A DNA stretch of 45,046 nt from an uncultured beta proteobacterium. Its GTDB lineage: Bacteria; Pseudomonadota; Gammaproteobacteria; Burkholderiales; Burkholderiaceae. The notes below the pieces were generated by a model that did not search any database, was not told where the DNA came from, and saw only the letters and a program-made list of their open reading frames with translations. The stretch is from contig CAIVXR010000224.1 of NCBI GenBank assembly GCA_903909925.1, forward strand, positions 1 to 45,046, written 5' to 3'. This document shows, in pieces, positions 23,221 through 30,804 of the stretch; position 1 is the first letter of the stretch; each line of letters opens with the position of its first letter. The position numbers were made by a program, and so were the translations under genes.

Positions 23221-23446
23221 TTTTGTCACCCCTGAAAAGGTTTTAAAGAACTTCAAGGCTGGAATGAATACGCAGGAAATGGCTGTTGTGTTTAATATAC
23301 CGGAATACACAGTTTACTGGCTGCTGAATAATGCGAGGGAGCAAGAGCGTGAAAATTCAAATAATTCTGCCCTTGCCGCCAAGCGTAAACAGGCTGTGGA
23401 GATCGGGGAAGGGCGGGAAAGTCTATCGCTCCCCGAAATACACTGA
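23213..23446 (+). CDS. Small HTH-like protein overlapping rusA
   Basis: 77 residues; the first 45 (TPEKVLKNFKAGMNTQEMAV, VFNIPEYTVYWLLNNARE) form a helix-turn-helix-like unit. The rest overlaps the resolvase gene in another frame and is low in structure. The start overlaps the regulator stop (ATGACTAA). The gene might have lost its original end when the resolvase gene was joined. Confidence 0.5.
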   Translation: MTNFVTPEKVLKNFKAGMNTQEMAVVFNIPEYTVYWLLNNAREQERENSNNSALAAKRKQAVEIGEGRESLSLPEIH

Positions 23447-23723
23447 ATGGCGTAACCCAGCTTTATGGTCGGCAGCCATCCAGGCCAAAAAGCAAACCAT
23501 CGAAGGTCCTTACAAATTGACCTTGTTGGCAGTCAAGCCAGACAAGCGCCATAGAGATTTAGACAACCTATTCAAAGCCGCTAGTGACGTTTTGGAAGGC
23601 GCAGGGGTAGTTAGCAACGATGCTAACTGTATGTGGATCGAAGCGAGATGGGTTCCCTCTGGGCCGCAATGCACTTTAATCGTTGAATCATTAGAGGGTG
23701 AATCTAATGGGGAAGAGAAGTGA
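23352..23723 (+). CDS. rusA: RusA-like Holliday junction resolvase
   Basis: 123 residues starting at GTG (23352, KIQIILPLPPSVNRLW) with GAGGGAG upstream; an ATG at 23331 is an alternative. Family signatures: PPSVNRLWRSG, VYRSPKYTEWRN, and the acidic KPDKRHRDLDNLFKAASDVL block whose Asp residues bind the catalytic metal, plus GVVSNDANCMWIEARW. RusA dimers cut four-way junctions, which here would resolve branched DNA made by recombination-dependent replication before packaging. Confidence 0.88.
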   Translation, partial: KIQIILPLPPSVNRLWRSGKGGKVYRSPKYTEWRNPALWSAAIQAKKQTIEGPYKLTLLAVKPDKRHRDLDNLFKAASDVLEGAGVVSNDANCMWIEARWVPSGPQCTLIVESLEGESNGEEK

Positions 23724-24234
23724 TTTTGAGCGGAAAGGCATGGATTTCTATCCAACCCCCATGGATGCCGTCAAGCCTTTGATCAATCGGTTAAGGCGGA
23801 ACGCAACCTTCTGTGAGCCGTGTGCGGGTGAGGGGCATCTGGTCCGCCATCTGGAGGCATTAGGCCATCAATGCGTGTCTAAGTTTGACGCCCAGCCTAG
23901 ATCTCCTGATATACGCCAGCAAGATGCTTCATGGATAACAAGTAAAGATATTAACAAGGCGGATTTAATCATTACCAACCCGCCATGGGATCGACCACCG
24001 CTCCATCAGATCATCGAAAGATGTGCAACTTTAGCACCGACATGGCTGCTCTTTGATGCCGATTGGATGCATACCCGACAGGCCGCTCCGTTCCTGCTGA
24101 TGTGCGAGGAAATCGTGTCTGTAGGCAGGGTGAAGTGGATCGAAGGGTCCAGCATGGCTGGAAAAGACAATTGCTGTTGGTATCTTTTTGATGCCAGCTT
24201 TCACGGGTTTCCAAAGTTTTACGGTAAACAATGA
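23707..24234 (+). CDS. N6-adenine DNA methyltransferase-like protein
   Basis: 175 residues. FYPTPMDAVKPLI at the start, an AdoMet-binding motif CEPCAGEGHLVRHL (FxGxG-like), and catalytic motif IV NPPW in DLIITNPPWDRPP, as in N6-adenine methyltransferases. It lacks a recognisable target-recognition domain and is about half the length of CcrM, so target sequence cannot be told; it may methylate without a partner nuclease as host-restriction protection. The ATG at 23707 fits GAGGG spacing better than the GTG at 23698. It overlaps rusA by 17 bases. Confidence 0.8.
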   Translation: MGKRSDFERKGMDFYPTPMDAVKPLINRLRRNATFCEPCAGEGHLVRHLEALGHQCVSKFDAQPRSPDIRQQDASWITSKDINKADLIITNPPWDRPPLHQIIERCATLAPTWLLFDADWMHTRQAAPFLLMCEEIVSVGRVKWIEGSSMAGKDNCCWYLFDASFHGFPKFYGKQ

Positions 24235-24452
24235 GCAAGATAACCTTAGACCAGCAGATAGCCGCCATGGAATTGGAGTGTGTCAACACTCGCGGTTCAT
24301 TAGCTATTTTTAAAGATAATATTGCCAAAAAGCGGGCTGACCCAATTCTATTAAATCATAAACAACAGCATTTAGAAGAATTATATGCAGTGTTAAAAAC
24401 ATTAAAATGGCTGCTACAAAATGAACAAAAGATTAAATCAACATTAACGTAA
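24231..24452 (+). CDS. Small coiled-coil protein
   Basis: 73 residues, helical and charged (DQQIAAMELECVNTRGSL, HKQQHLEELYAVLKTLKWLL). The start overlaps the methyltransferase stop (ATGA). No family recognised. Composition is AT-rich at the end, leading into the promoter region that follows. Confidence 0.55.
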   Translation: MSKITLDQQIAAMELECVNTRGSLAIFKDNIAKKRADPILLNHKQQHLEELYAVLKTLKWLLQNEQKIKSTLT

Positions 24453-24495
24453 GTTGCGGATTTTATTAAACAAATAATTATTATTAAATGACTAT

Positions 24496-24526
24496 TTGAC
24501 AGTGACAATTCTTCATGCAATATATG
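24496..24526 (+). promoter_or_regulatory. Candidate promoter for the replication genes
   Basis: TTGACA at 24496-24501 in a strongly AT-rich stretch, with -10 candidates CAATAT (16-base spacer) or TATATG (19-base spacer). It lies about 20-40 bases before AGGAGA and the ATG at 24544. The -10 choice is uncertain. Confidence 0.42.
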
Positions 24527-24543
24527 ATATATAGGAGAAGCAC

Positions 24544-24717
24544 ATGAAGAAAACTGACAATGATAAACTGCGTGATTTATTATCTAATTTAGATATTACC
24601 AACGAGACAGCGGCAGCGTTCCTGGGCGTCTCGATCAGGACGATGTACCGCTACCTGTCGGGTGAGGTTCGTATCCCTAAAATGGTGTTCTTGGCTCTCT
24701 CAATCTACAAGGATTGA
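24544..24717 (+). CDS. 57-residue helix-turn-helix protein
   Basis: A short gene with a clear AGGAGA ribosome site. Product: KKTDNDKLRDLLSNLDITNE, then the HTH AAAFLGVSIRTMYRYLSGEV and RIPKMVFLALSIYKD. The recognition helix IRTMYRYL follows the turn GVS. Small Cro-like DNA-binding proteins of this size occur beside phage replication genes. It may regulate the replication operon promoter just upstream (inference). Confidence 0.65.
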   Translation: MKKTDNDKLRDLLSNLDITNETAAAFLGVSIRTMYRYLSGEVRIPKMVFLALSIYKD

Positions 24718-24721
24718 GCCA

Positions 24722-25084
24722 ATGGGAAGGTGGTTCAAGTTCTACGAAGATTGCGTAGATGACCCGCAAATACAAAAGCTTAGCCCTGAACTGTTCAAGT
24801 CTTGGGTGAACTTGCTTTGCCTTACCGCAAAGTACGATGGCTTTTTGCCGGACCTTTCCGACATCTCTTTTGCCCTCAGGATGCCGCCAGAGCAAGCCGA
24901 GAAGGCTGTCATGGCGCTGGTCAAAGAGGGTCTATTGGTGATCGAAAACTCCGTTTTAGTCCCCGATGACTGGGCTGGAAGGGTTGGCCCTAATGTAAAC
25001 AACGCTAAACGCCAAAAACGCTTTAGAGACAATAAGAAAGCTAAACTTCTTAATGCAAAACATGAAGAACAGGCAAAACCGTAA
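24722..25084 (+). CDS. Winged-helix replication protein-like
   Basis: 120 residues from ATG 24722 with AAGGA upstream. MGRWFKFYEDCVDDPQIQKL, LFKSWVNLLCLTAKYDGFLP and DISFALRMPPEQAEKAVMAL resemble the N-terminal domain of phage replication initiators or helicase-loader-associated proteins, ending in a basic tail (AKRQKRFRDNKKAKLL). The gene is short, lacking the usual C-terminal domain. The iteron-like array begins at its stop codon, which supports an origin-binding role (inference). Confidence 0.55.
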   Translation: MGRWFKFYEDCVDDPQIQKLSPELFKSWVNLLCLTAKYDGFLPDLSDISFALRMPPEQAEKAVMALVKEGLLVIENSVLVPDDWAGRVGPNVNNAKRQKRFRDNKKAKLLNAKHEEQAKP

Positions 25085-25239
25085 CGTAACGCGTAACGTC
25101 TGCGTAACTCTCTAGAGAAGAGAAGAAGGTTACTTATAGGTAAGAGGTTACTTAGAGGTAAGAGGTTACTTCTACCCTTGTTACTTAAACCTAACAGCCA
25201 CCAGAAGAAGAAACCTAAGAAGGTTACTTAGAGGTTAGA
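25081..25239. repeat. Iteron-like repeat array, candidate replication origin
   Basis: The non-coding stretch between the replication-like gene and the helicase gene holds two repeat families in opposite sense. Left: four GTAAC units (25081, 25086, 25095, 25104), two in the context GCGTAAC. Right: 18-bp direct repeats with consensus GGTTACTTAGAGGTAAGA at 25128, 25146 and 25164 (the third partial), a GTTACTTAAACC at 25180 and a further copy at 25222. GTAAC and GTTAC are reverse complements. Repeats next to an initiator-type gene are typical of phage and plasmid origins. Confidence 0.65.
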
Positions 25240-25294
25240 AGAAGAGGAACTAGAGCTTGAGCATGGGCTTGAGCTTAACCGTAGGAATAGAACC

Positions 25295-26773
25295 GTGGAA
25301 CTGAGAACATACCAAAACGATGCAATAGCCAAGCTAAGATCTTCCTTGGCGGCTGGACACAAGCGGCCTGTGATCCAAGCACCCACCGGATCGGGTAAGA
25401 CCGTGATTGCCGCTGCGCTGGTCCAGATGGCCCGTGCCAAAGGGAACCGAGTGCTGTTCTGCGTCCCAGCCATCGAGCTGATCGACCAGACTGTCGAGCG
25501 GTTTGCCAGAAACGGGATACACGAGGTTGGGGTCATCCAAGCCAACCACGAGATGACCGACTACCGCCAGCCAGTCCAAGTCTGCTCGGTCCAGACCCTG
25601 AGCCGCCGTGACATCCCGATGGCTGACATGGTGATCCTCGATGAGGCCCATGTGCGGTTCAAGCTGTACGAGCGTTGGGTTGATCTGCCTCAGTGGCAGA
25701 AGATCCCGTTTGTTGGTCTGACGGCTACCCCGTGGTCCAAGGGCATGGGCAAGATCTTCGACGATCTGATCATTGGCGTCACCATGCAGGAATTGATCGA
25801 CCAAGGCCACCTATCGGATTTCAGGGTTTACGCTCCAGCGCATCCTGACCTGAGCGGGGTCAAGACGGTTTTGGGCGATTACGAGATCAAGGGCCTTGGC
25901 AGCGCCATGAACAAAAACGCTTTGGTGGCCGACATCGTCTCGACTTGGCTGGAGCGGGGCGAGAACAGGCCAACCCTGTGCTTTGCGGTCAATCGGCTTC
26001 ACGCCAAAAACATCCAGATGCGTTTCGAGGAGGCTGGCGTTTCCACGGGATACGTCGATGCCTACACCGAGCGGGAAGAACGCAAGGAGCTGGCTGACAA
26101 GTTCGCACGGGGCGAGATCAAGGTTGTCTGCAACGTGGGCGTCCTGACCACAGGCGTTGATTGGGATGTTCGTTGCCTGATCTTGGCGCGGCCAACCAGA
26201 TCAGAAATACTGTACTGCCAGATTATCGGGCGGGCATTGCGTCCGGCTGATGGCAAGGATCACGCCCTGATCCTCGATCACAGCGACACCACGCTGCGGT
26301 TGGGATTTGTCACGGACATTTCCCACGACAAGCTCGATGACGGCTACACGAGCAAGGGCAAAATCGAGAAGGTTGTGCCGCTGCCCAAAGAGTGTCCCAA
26401 GTGCGCGTTCCTCAAGCCGCCCAAAACACGCCAGTGTCCAGCTTGCGGGTTTTTGGCTGAACCCGTGAACAAGATCGAGAACGATGCGGGTGAGCTGCTG
26501 GAGCTGACACGGGACAAAAAACAGAAATCCCAGAAATTCACCATGATCGAGAAAATCAGTTTTTATTCCGAGTTGCTGTGCTATGCGCGGTCCAAGGGCT
26601 ACGCCGACGGTTGGGCCTATTGGTCCTACAAGGATAAATTCGGGGTTGCCCCGTCGATCAAACCCATGGCGGCCCTCGAATGCTCGCCAGCGACGATCTC
26701 GTGGATCAAACACCGCAACATCGCTAAGGCCAAGGCTCGTGAGAAAGCGGGACTGTCGAGGCAACGTGCATGA
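25295..26773 (+). CDS. SF2 DEAH-type DNA helicase
   Basis: 492 residues starting at GTG with TAGGAA upstream. Superfamily 2 motifs: Q-like YQNDA (6-10), Walker A APTGSGKT (29-36), DEAH (116-119), TATP (143-146), and C-terminal CQIIGRALRPADGKD with the arginine fingers. A zinc-ribbon-like CPKCAFLKPP and CPACGF follow near 370-385. It resembles RecG/UvsW-type or restriction-type single-subunit helicases and would unwind origin or recombination intermediates. Composition is visibly richer in G+C than neighbours and lacks GANTC, which suggests a separate origin. Confidence 0.85.
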   Translation: MELRTYQNDAIAKLRSSLAAGHKRPVIQAPTGSGKTVIAAALVQMARAKGNRVLFCVPAIELIDQTVERFARNGIHEVGVIQANHEMTDYRQPVQVCSVQTLSRRDIPMADMVILDEAHVRFKLYERWVDLPQWQKIPFVGLTATPWSKGMGKIFDDLIIGVTMQELIDQGHLSDFRVYAPAHPDLSGVKTVLGDYEIKGLGSAMNKNALVADIVSTWLERGENRPTLCFAVNRLHAKNIQMRFEEAGVSTGYVDAYTEREERKELADKFARGEIKVVCNVGVLTTGVDWDVRCLILARPTRSEILYCQIIGRALRPADGKDHALILDHSDTTLRLGFVTDISHDKLDDGYTSKGKIEKVVPLPKECPKCAFLKPPKTRQCPACGFLAEPVNKIENDAGELLELTRDKKQKSQKFTMIEKISFYSELLCYARSKGYADGWAYWSYKDKFGVAPSIKPMAALECSPATISWIKHRNIAKAKAREKAGLSRQRA

Positions 26774-27696
26774 AGATCACCGACGCAGCCAATGGCAAGT
26801 GGCGTGAACTCCTGCCAAACTTCGGCTATCACCCCCCGTCCAACCCAAAGCTCCACGGTCCATGCCCTTTTTGTGGCGGCAAGGATCGGTTCCGGTTTGA
26901 TGATCGGGATGGGACAGGCTCGTGGTTCTGCAACCAATGCGGCAGCGGGGATGGGATCGACATGGTTCGGAACCTGACAGGCAGGACCTTCACCGAGGTC
27001 CGGCTCGAATTGTTCAAAATCCTCAAGATTGACCCCGGCCCACCATCCAATGGACCATCAGACCTCGATACCAAGTTTAAAATAGCTCTAGAAAGAGTTT
27101 GGAGTGGGGCTACATTCGCGGAAGCGACCAGTCCGCTGGGTATGTACCTGAAGAAAAGAACTGGCATCAGTGAGCCTCCTAAAGGCCTGCGCTATCACGC
27201 TGGGTTATTCAACCCCTCGGTCCAGTCCAGACTGCCAGCCATGGTTGCCAAAGTTGCCAGTGCGGAAGGGAGGGCTGTTAACCTGCATTGCACGTTCCTC
27301 ACCCATGGTGGCGAGAAGGCAGACGTCAGTCCAGCCAAGCGGGTTATGCGCGGTCCATTGCCGGATGGGTGTGCTATCCGCCTCGGTCCAGCTGCCCGTG
27401 TTATGGGAATAGCTGAAGGGATCGAGACAGCATTGAGTGCCTCGGTCCTTCATAGGATGCCAGTCTGGGCAGCGGTCAATGGGAGCCTGTTGGCCAAATG
27501 GACGCCACCGGATACTGCCAAAGAGATTTATGTTTTTGCCGACAATGATCAGAATTACACAGGCCAGTCCAAGGCTTATGCACTAGCTAACAGGCTGTCA
27601 GTCCAACACAAGCTATCAGTCCACGTTATGTTGCCGCCAATGCAGGGACATGACTGGAACGATCACCACAGGGTTATTCTGGAGGCAATGCCTTGA
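26770..27696 (+). CDS. DNA primase (zinc ribbon plus Toprim)
   Basis: 308 residues. Zinc-binding CPFC (32-35) and CNQC (54-57) form the P4/T7-type primase ribbon (GGKDRFRF in between), which recognises the template. The C-terminal half has a Toprim domain: EGIETALSAS (catalytic Glu) and VFADNDQN (metal-binding Asp pair). It makes RNA primers for DNA synthesis. The ATG overlaps the helicase stop (ATGA). No helicase domain is fused, so the neighbouring SF2 helicase or the host DnaB must serve. Confidence 0.85.
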   Translation: MKITDAANGKWRELLPNFGYHPPSNPKLHGPCPFCGGKDRFRFDDRDGTGSWFCNQCGSGDGIDMVRNLTGRTFTEVRLELFKILKIDPGPPSNGPSDLDTKFKIALERVWSGATFAEATSPLGMYLKKRTGISEPPKGLRYHAGLFNPSVQSRLPAMVAKVASAEGRAVNLHCTFLTHGGEKADVSPAKRVMRGPLPDGCAIRLGPAARVMGIAEGIETALSASVLHRMPVWAAVNGSLLAKWTPPDTAKEIYVFADNDQNYTGQSKAYALANRLSVQHKLSVHVMLPPMQGHDWNDHHRVILEAMP

Positions 27697-27763
27697 CCTT
27701 GGTCCACCCTTGGTCCATTGTGATCAAGCCGTAATTCGTTTGCGGCAAACCCGAAACTGACTA

Positions 27764-27789
27764 GGGGGCAGCAATGCCCTCTTTTTTTT
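27764..27789 (+). terminator. Rho-independent terminator after the primase
   Basis: A 7-bp stem (GGGGGCA with TGCCCTC, one G-U pair) closed by a GCAA tetraloop and followed by eight Ts. It ends the rightward replication transcript. Confidence 0.85.
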
Positions 27790-27794
27790 GTCCT

Positions 27795-27861
27795 CGGTCC
27801 ACCAGTCCATCAGTCCATCAGTCCAACGGTCCACCCTCGGTCCAACGGTCCAACGGTCCAA
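27795..27861. repeat. 8-bp tandem repeat array C(A/G)GTCCAN
   Basis: Five contiguous 8-mers (27795-27834) and, after three bases, three more (27838-27861), all fitting C(A/G)GTCCAN. The copies alternate CAGTCCAT and CGGTCCAA. The array lies in non-coding DNA between two terminators, directly after helicase and primase genes that are themselves full of GGTCCA. It could be a protein-binding or priming site. Confidence 0.9.
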
Positions 27862-27941
27862 CGCCAATGGAATTAGCCAAAGCGATTGCTGCCGATCGGC
27901 AACGCCTGGTCAGAACACAACAAAATTGCAGACAAAAAAAA

Positions 27942-27964
27942 AGCGGCATTGCTGCCGCTCTTTT
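27942..27964. terminator. Bidirectional-type terminator
   Basis: Perfect 7-bp stem AGCGGCA / TGCCGCT with loop TTGC, preceded by a long A run and followed by CTTTT, so it could act on both strands. Confidence 0.75.
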
Positions 27965-28163
27965 CAGTGGTGTCCTTTGCTTTTAGGTAATGTTGCCATG
28001 CTTTTTAAGATAAGCAATAGAATCAGGCCTAAAAATAAGATAGCTTTAAGAAAAGCCCATAAATACTGCTTTATTGTGCCATGGGATTGGTTCCTTCTAT
28101 TAGGGGATTGCGGGCTATATATGACAATTTGACACCTGACAAGCTGGCATGATAGGATTCCCG

Positions 28164-28195
28164 TATGGTCAAGACTTAGCTATAGCTTGGCCATA
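28164..28195 (+). promoter_or_regulatory. Inverted repeat in the leader of the Cys-rich gene
   Basis: TATGGTCAAG (28164-28173) pairs with CTTGGCCATA (28186-28195) over ten bases with one G-U pair; the 12-base loop holds CTTAGCTATAG. It lies between a TTGACA-containing promoter candidate and the ribosome site (AAAGGAA). It may be an operator or a leader hairpin. Confidence 0.45.
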
Positions 28196-28219
28196 TAAAG
28201 CAATCGAAAGGAATCTATC

Positions 28220-29629
28220 ATGTTTAATGTTATAGACTTAGAATCCGCGCAGATTGTCGGAGTCAATTTCGAGACTGGCGAACAAGCTGCTAGCTTTGCG
28301 CGTCAGTATTTTGAAAGCACTGGCAAAAAGGCACAAGTGCGAGTCATGATAAATGATGACTGGCAAAAGCGCGAGCAATTGAGATTCGAGTCTGGTGATT
28401 ACTTGCCCGTAGCATGGCACAAATCATCATTCTGGCTCGATAATCAAGAGATTCACAAATTGCACTTTGCGCACAGATCGAAAATAAAGGACTCCTGCAT
28501 TGCTTACACTGAATCGCCAGAGAAAGGGACACAGGACAGACAGACTCGCATAAAAGCTGGCGCTTATCTCACGAAATATTTCAGTCACATTCTAAACGAG
28601 TCGCAAATAAATTATTATGCACGACTCCACACCGCAATATCAGGTGATCTAGAGTCGACAATTAAAATAGCAATAACAGCGAACGAAATTGAGCAGGTTT
28701 ATATAAACGGACCTGAATCGTGCATGGCTTACAGTGCTAGCGACTTTGAAGGTCACTGTCACCCCGTTAGAGTCTATGGGGATTCAGACTTACAGCTTGC
28801 TTACGTAGAAAGGCAATCTGACTATCATGACAAGCCTATTGCGGCGCGTGCCTTGATCTGGCCGGATCGGAAAATTTACGGGAGAGTCTATCCGACTCCT
28901 GAGCGTTATAGTGATGACAAGCGCACAATCGCAAGAGCCGAATATTCGGCACTGATCACAGCTCTGGAGTCGCTTGGTTATACGTCTGGCAGATTTGACG
29001 GCGCAAAGATTCAAAAGATTGAAAATAACAATCGTCGCGGCGGATATATTATGCCTTATCTGGACGGGACTCAAGGCATTGATGATATTGGCAGCTATTT
29101 TCTGATCACATCAAATGGCGATTATAGCGCCACAGAAACAAGCGGACTCGTTTCAGAAAGAAGCGCTTTCACGTGTGAGCATTGTGGCGATGATTGCAGC
29201 GAAGAGGATTCTTCAATTGTAAACGTAACAGCGAGTCGTAGCACTGAGTCATGGTGTGAGCATTGCGCCAGCAGCCATACTTTCCATTGCAATGGTTATG
29301 ACGAAATTTTCTCTGAGTATGTGGATTCAATTGTCGCGGATGATGACTGCATTTACTCATCGCGCTACGCTGAACGAAATTTGGAATTCTGCGCGAGAAC
29401 CGAGTCTTTTATCGTCACCGAATCTGTGGATCAAGTAAACACTGCAAACGGAACCGAACAATGGTGCGATTCTGCAATTTCGGACCATGCTTTCTGGTGC
29501 AATCGCAACGACTCGTACTATTGCAGTGATGATTTCGAATCCGTCGAAATTGATGGTTTGAGATATGAAAAGCAAAGCGCAATCAACGCTGGCCTATTAG
29601 TCGAAGAGTCCGAATCTGAATCAGTCTAA
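28220..29629 (+). CDS. Cys/His-rich protein of unknown function
   Basis: 469 residues with no recognised family. The N-terminal part begins MFNVIDLESAQIVG; residues about 75-290 are a mixed domain with RIKAGAYLTKYF. The last 170 residues carry zinc-type clusters: CEHCGDDC, WCEHCASSHTFHCNGYDE, later WCDSAISDHAFWCNRNDSYYC. The (T/S)E(S/Q)WC...H-F-CN pattern occurs twice, suggesting duplicated zinc fingers, the second having lost one Cys. The coding DNA carries about 34 GANTC sites in all three frames. It is paired with the metallopeptidase gene and precedes a strong terminator. Confidence 0.6.
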   Translation: MFNVIDLESAQIVGVNFETGEQAASFARQYFESTGKKAQVRVMINDDWQKREQLRFESGDYLPVAWHKSSFWLDNQEIHKLHFAHRSKIKDSCIAYTESPEKGTQDRQTRIKAGAYLTKYFSHILNESQINYYARLHTAISGDLESTIKIAITANEIEQVYINGPESCMAYSASDFEGHCHPVRVYGDSDLQLAYVERQSDYHDKPIAARALIWPDRKIYGRVYPTPERYSDDKRTIARAEYSALITALESLGYTSGRFDGAKIQKIENNNRRGGYIMPYLDGTQGIDDIGSYFLITSNGDYSATETSGLVSERSAFTCEHCGDDCSEEDSSIVNVTASRSTESWCEHCASSHTFHCNGYDEIFSEYVDSIVADDDCIYSSRYAERNLEFCARTESFIVTESVDQVNTANGTEQWCDSAISDHAFWCNRNDSYYCSDDFESVEIDGLRYEKQSAINAGLLVEESESESV

Positions 29630-29644
29630 TTTGGGGGATTTATC

Positions 29645-30604
29645 ATGTCTTATGCAAACACAACGAAAACACAGCCTGACACGCAAACACTATGGGACAT
29701 GCTGCAAACAATGCGACCTGCTGGCAGCAACGCAGAGAAAGCATTCATAAAAAAGCATATAGATTCGATCAAAGGTATAAAGCACGACTCTTATGGGAAT
29801 CGTTATATTCGCATCGGCAAAGCGCCAGTCGCTTGGTCATGTCACACTGATACAGTTCACAAGCAATCGGGCAATCAGCGGATAGTATACAATAAAAATA
29901 AAGGCCTTATTGCCCTATCTCAATTTGAGAAACAGGCCAATTGCCTTGGTTCGGACGACACTGCTGGAGTCTGGCTCATGCTTGAGCTGATTAAACACAA
30001 AAAAGAAGGGCTTTATATATTTCATCGCGCTGAGGAGATTGGCGGATTAGGTTCGGACTATATCTCAAAAAAGACTCCTGAGCTTGTCGACGGAATCCAG
30101 ATCATGATTGCTCTTGATCGCAAAGGCACGGACTCGATCATAACGCATCAAATGGGTGGCCGCTGCGCCAGTGATGCTTTTGCCGCGAGTCTGGCAAATC
30201 AGCTGCAAGGTTATCGGGCGGATTCTACTGGCTCATTCACGGACTCTGCAAATTATACAGGCCTGATTCCAGAATGCACTAATCTAAGTGTAGGTTATGA
30301 ATCAGCACACAGCTCGCAGGAGTCTTTAGACTATTTTCATCTGATAGGCCTCAGGGATTCATTGCTGGCGCTGGATTACAGCAAATTGATAATTGAGCGG
30401 ACTCCTGCGATTGATGATTATGACGACTCTTATTGGCGAGCTGGCGCGTATAGCGCAAAATGGACCGATACGCCCGTCGCTGGCAGAGATTGCCGCTCGA
30501 TTTATGACTTCTGTGAATCCTATCCTGATATTGTGGCTGATTTGCTTGAACAATATGGGATCACTTTGCAGGATTTATACGACTCCGCGCCATACGTTAA
30601 CTGA
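29645..30604 (+). CDS. M20/M28-like zinc metallopeptidase
   Basis: 319 residues with the two-metal layout of the M20/M28 clan: SCHTDTVH (His and Asp ligand), GSDDTAGVW (bridging Asp), HRAEEIGGLGS (catalytic Glu and Glu ligand), ALDRKG (Asp ligand) and a late His in YESAHSSQESLDYFH. Such enzymes remove amino acids or cleave small peptides in the cytoplasm. Why a phage needs one is unclear; possibilities are nutrient release or processing of a host peptide signal. GGGGGA precedes the ATG. It forms an operon with the Cys-rich gene, sharing its GANTC-rich composition. Confidence 0.78.
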   Translation: MSYANTTKTQPDTQTLWDMLQTMRPAGSNAEKAFIKKHIDSIKGIKHDSYGNRYIRIGKAPVAWSCHTDTVHKQSGNQRIVYNKNKGLIALSQFEKQANCLGSDDTAGVWLMLELIKHKKEGLYIFHRAEEIGGLGSDYISKKTPELVDGIQIMIALDRKGTDSIITHQMGGRCASDAFAASLANQLQGYRADSTGSFTDSANYTGLIPECTNLSVGYESAHSSQESLDYFHLIGLRDSLLALDYSKLIIERTPAIDDYDDSYWRAGAYSAKWTDTPVAGRDCRSIYDFCESYPDIVADLLEQYGITLQDLYDSAPYVN

Positions 30605-30656
30605 GCGAGAATTGATGAAACAGCGATAAAATCGGATAAATTCACTTCCGAATAAC

Positions 30657-30686
30657 AGGCTGGGGAGCAATCTCCAGCCTTTTTTT
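30657..30686 (+). terminator. Strong rho-independent terminator
   Basis: Ten-pair stem AGGCTGGGGA / TCTCCAGCCT (one G-U) with GCAA tetraloop and seven Ts. It ends the peptidase operon before the packaging genes. Confidence 0.9.
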
Positions 30687-30804
30687 GTGTCTTAAAGCAC
30701 TGTATTATTTGGATATTGAGATAAAAAGACCAGGCGATTCATGGTGCAAAGTAAACGGATTAAATCAGGCAAATTGAGCGATTCTATAAATCAGGGACAA
30801 GGCA

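Larger units (their letters stand above)
27697..28219. other. Long intergenic region between primase and the Cys-rich gene
   Basis: About 520 bases without a convincing gene. They hold two terminators, the 8-bp array, a possible 44-codon frame (27999-28133, no good ribosome site, beginning MLFKISNRIRPK), a TTGACA at 28129-28134 with a weak GATAGG -10 about 16 bases on, and an inverted repeat at 28164-28195. The region separates the GC-rich replication genes from the GANTC-rich module. Confidence 0.6.

Noticed and set aside
23707..24234. Methyltransferase as the CcrM enzyme responsible for the GANTC pattern
   Set aside because: It is half the length of CcrM and has no target-recognition domain visible, so specificity cannot be inferred.
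26201..26764. 187-codon antisense frame in the helicase gene
   Set aside because: It is a shadow of a GC-rich gene on the opposite strand; the helicase motifs are unambiguous.
27795..27861. CRISPR array
   Set aside because: Units are 8 bases and contiguous, without spacers.
27774..28132. Open frames across the 8-bp array
   Set aside because: They only translate the repeats and both terminators, with no ribosome site and no protein-like features.
29168..29183. parS-like CTTTCACGTGTGAG
   Set aside because: Only one arm matches; probably chance within the Cys-rich gene.
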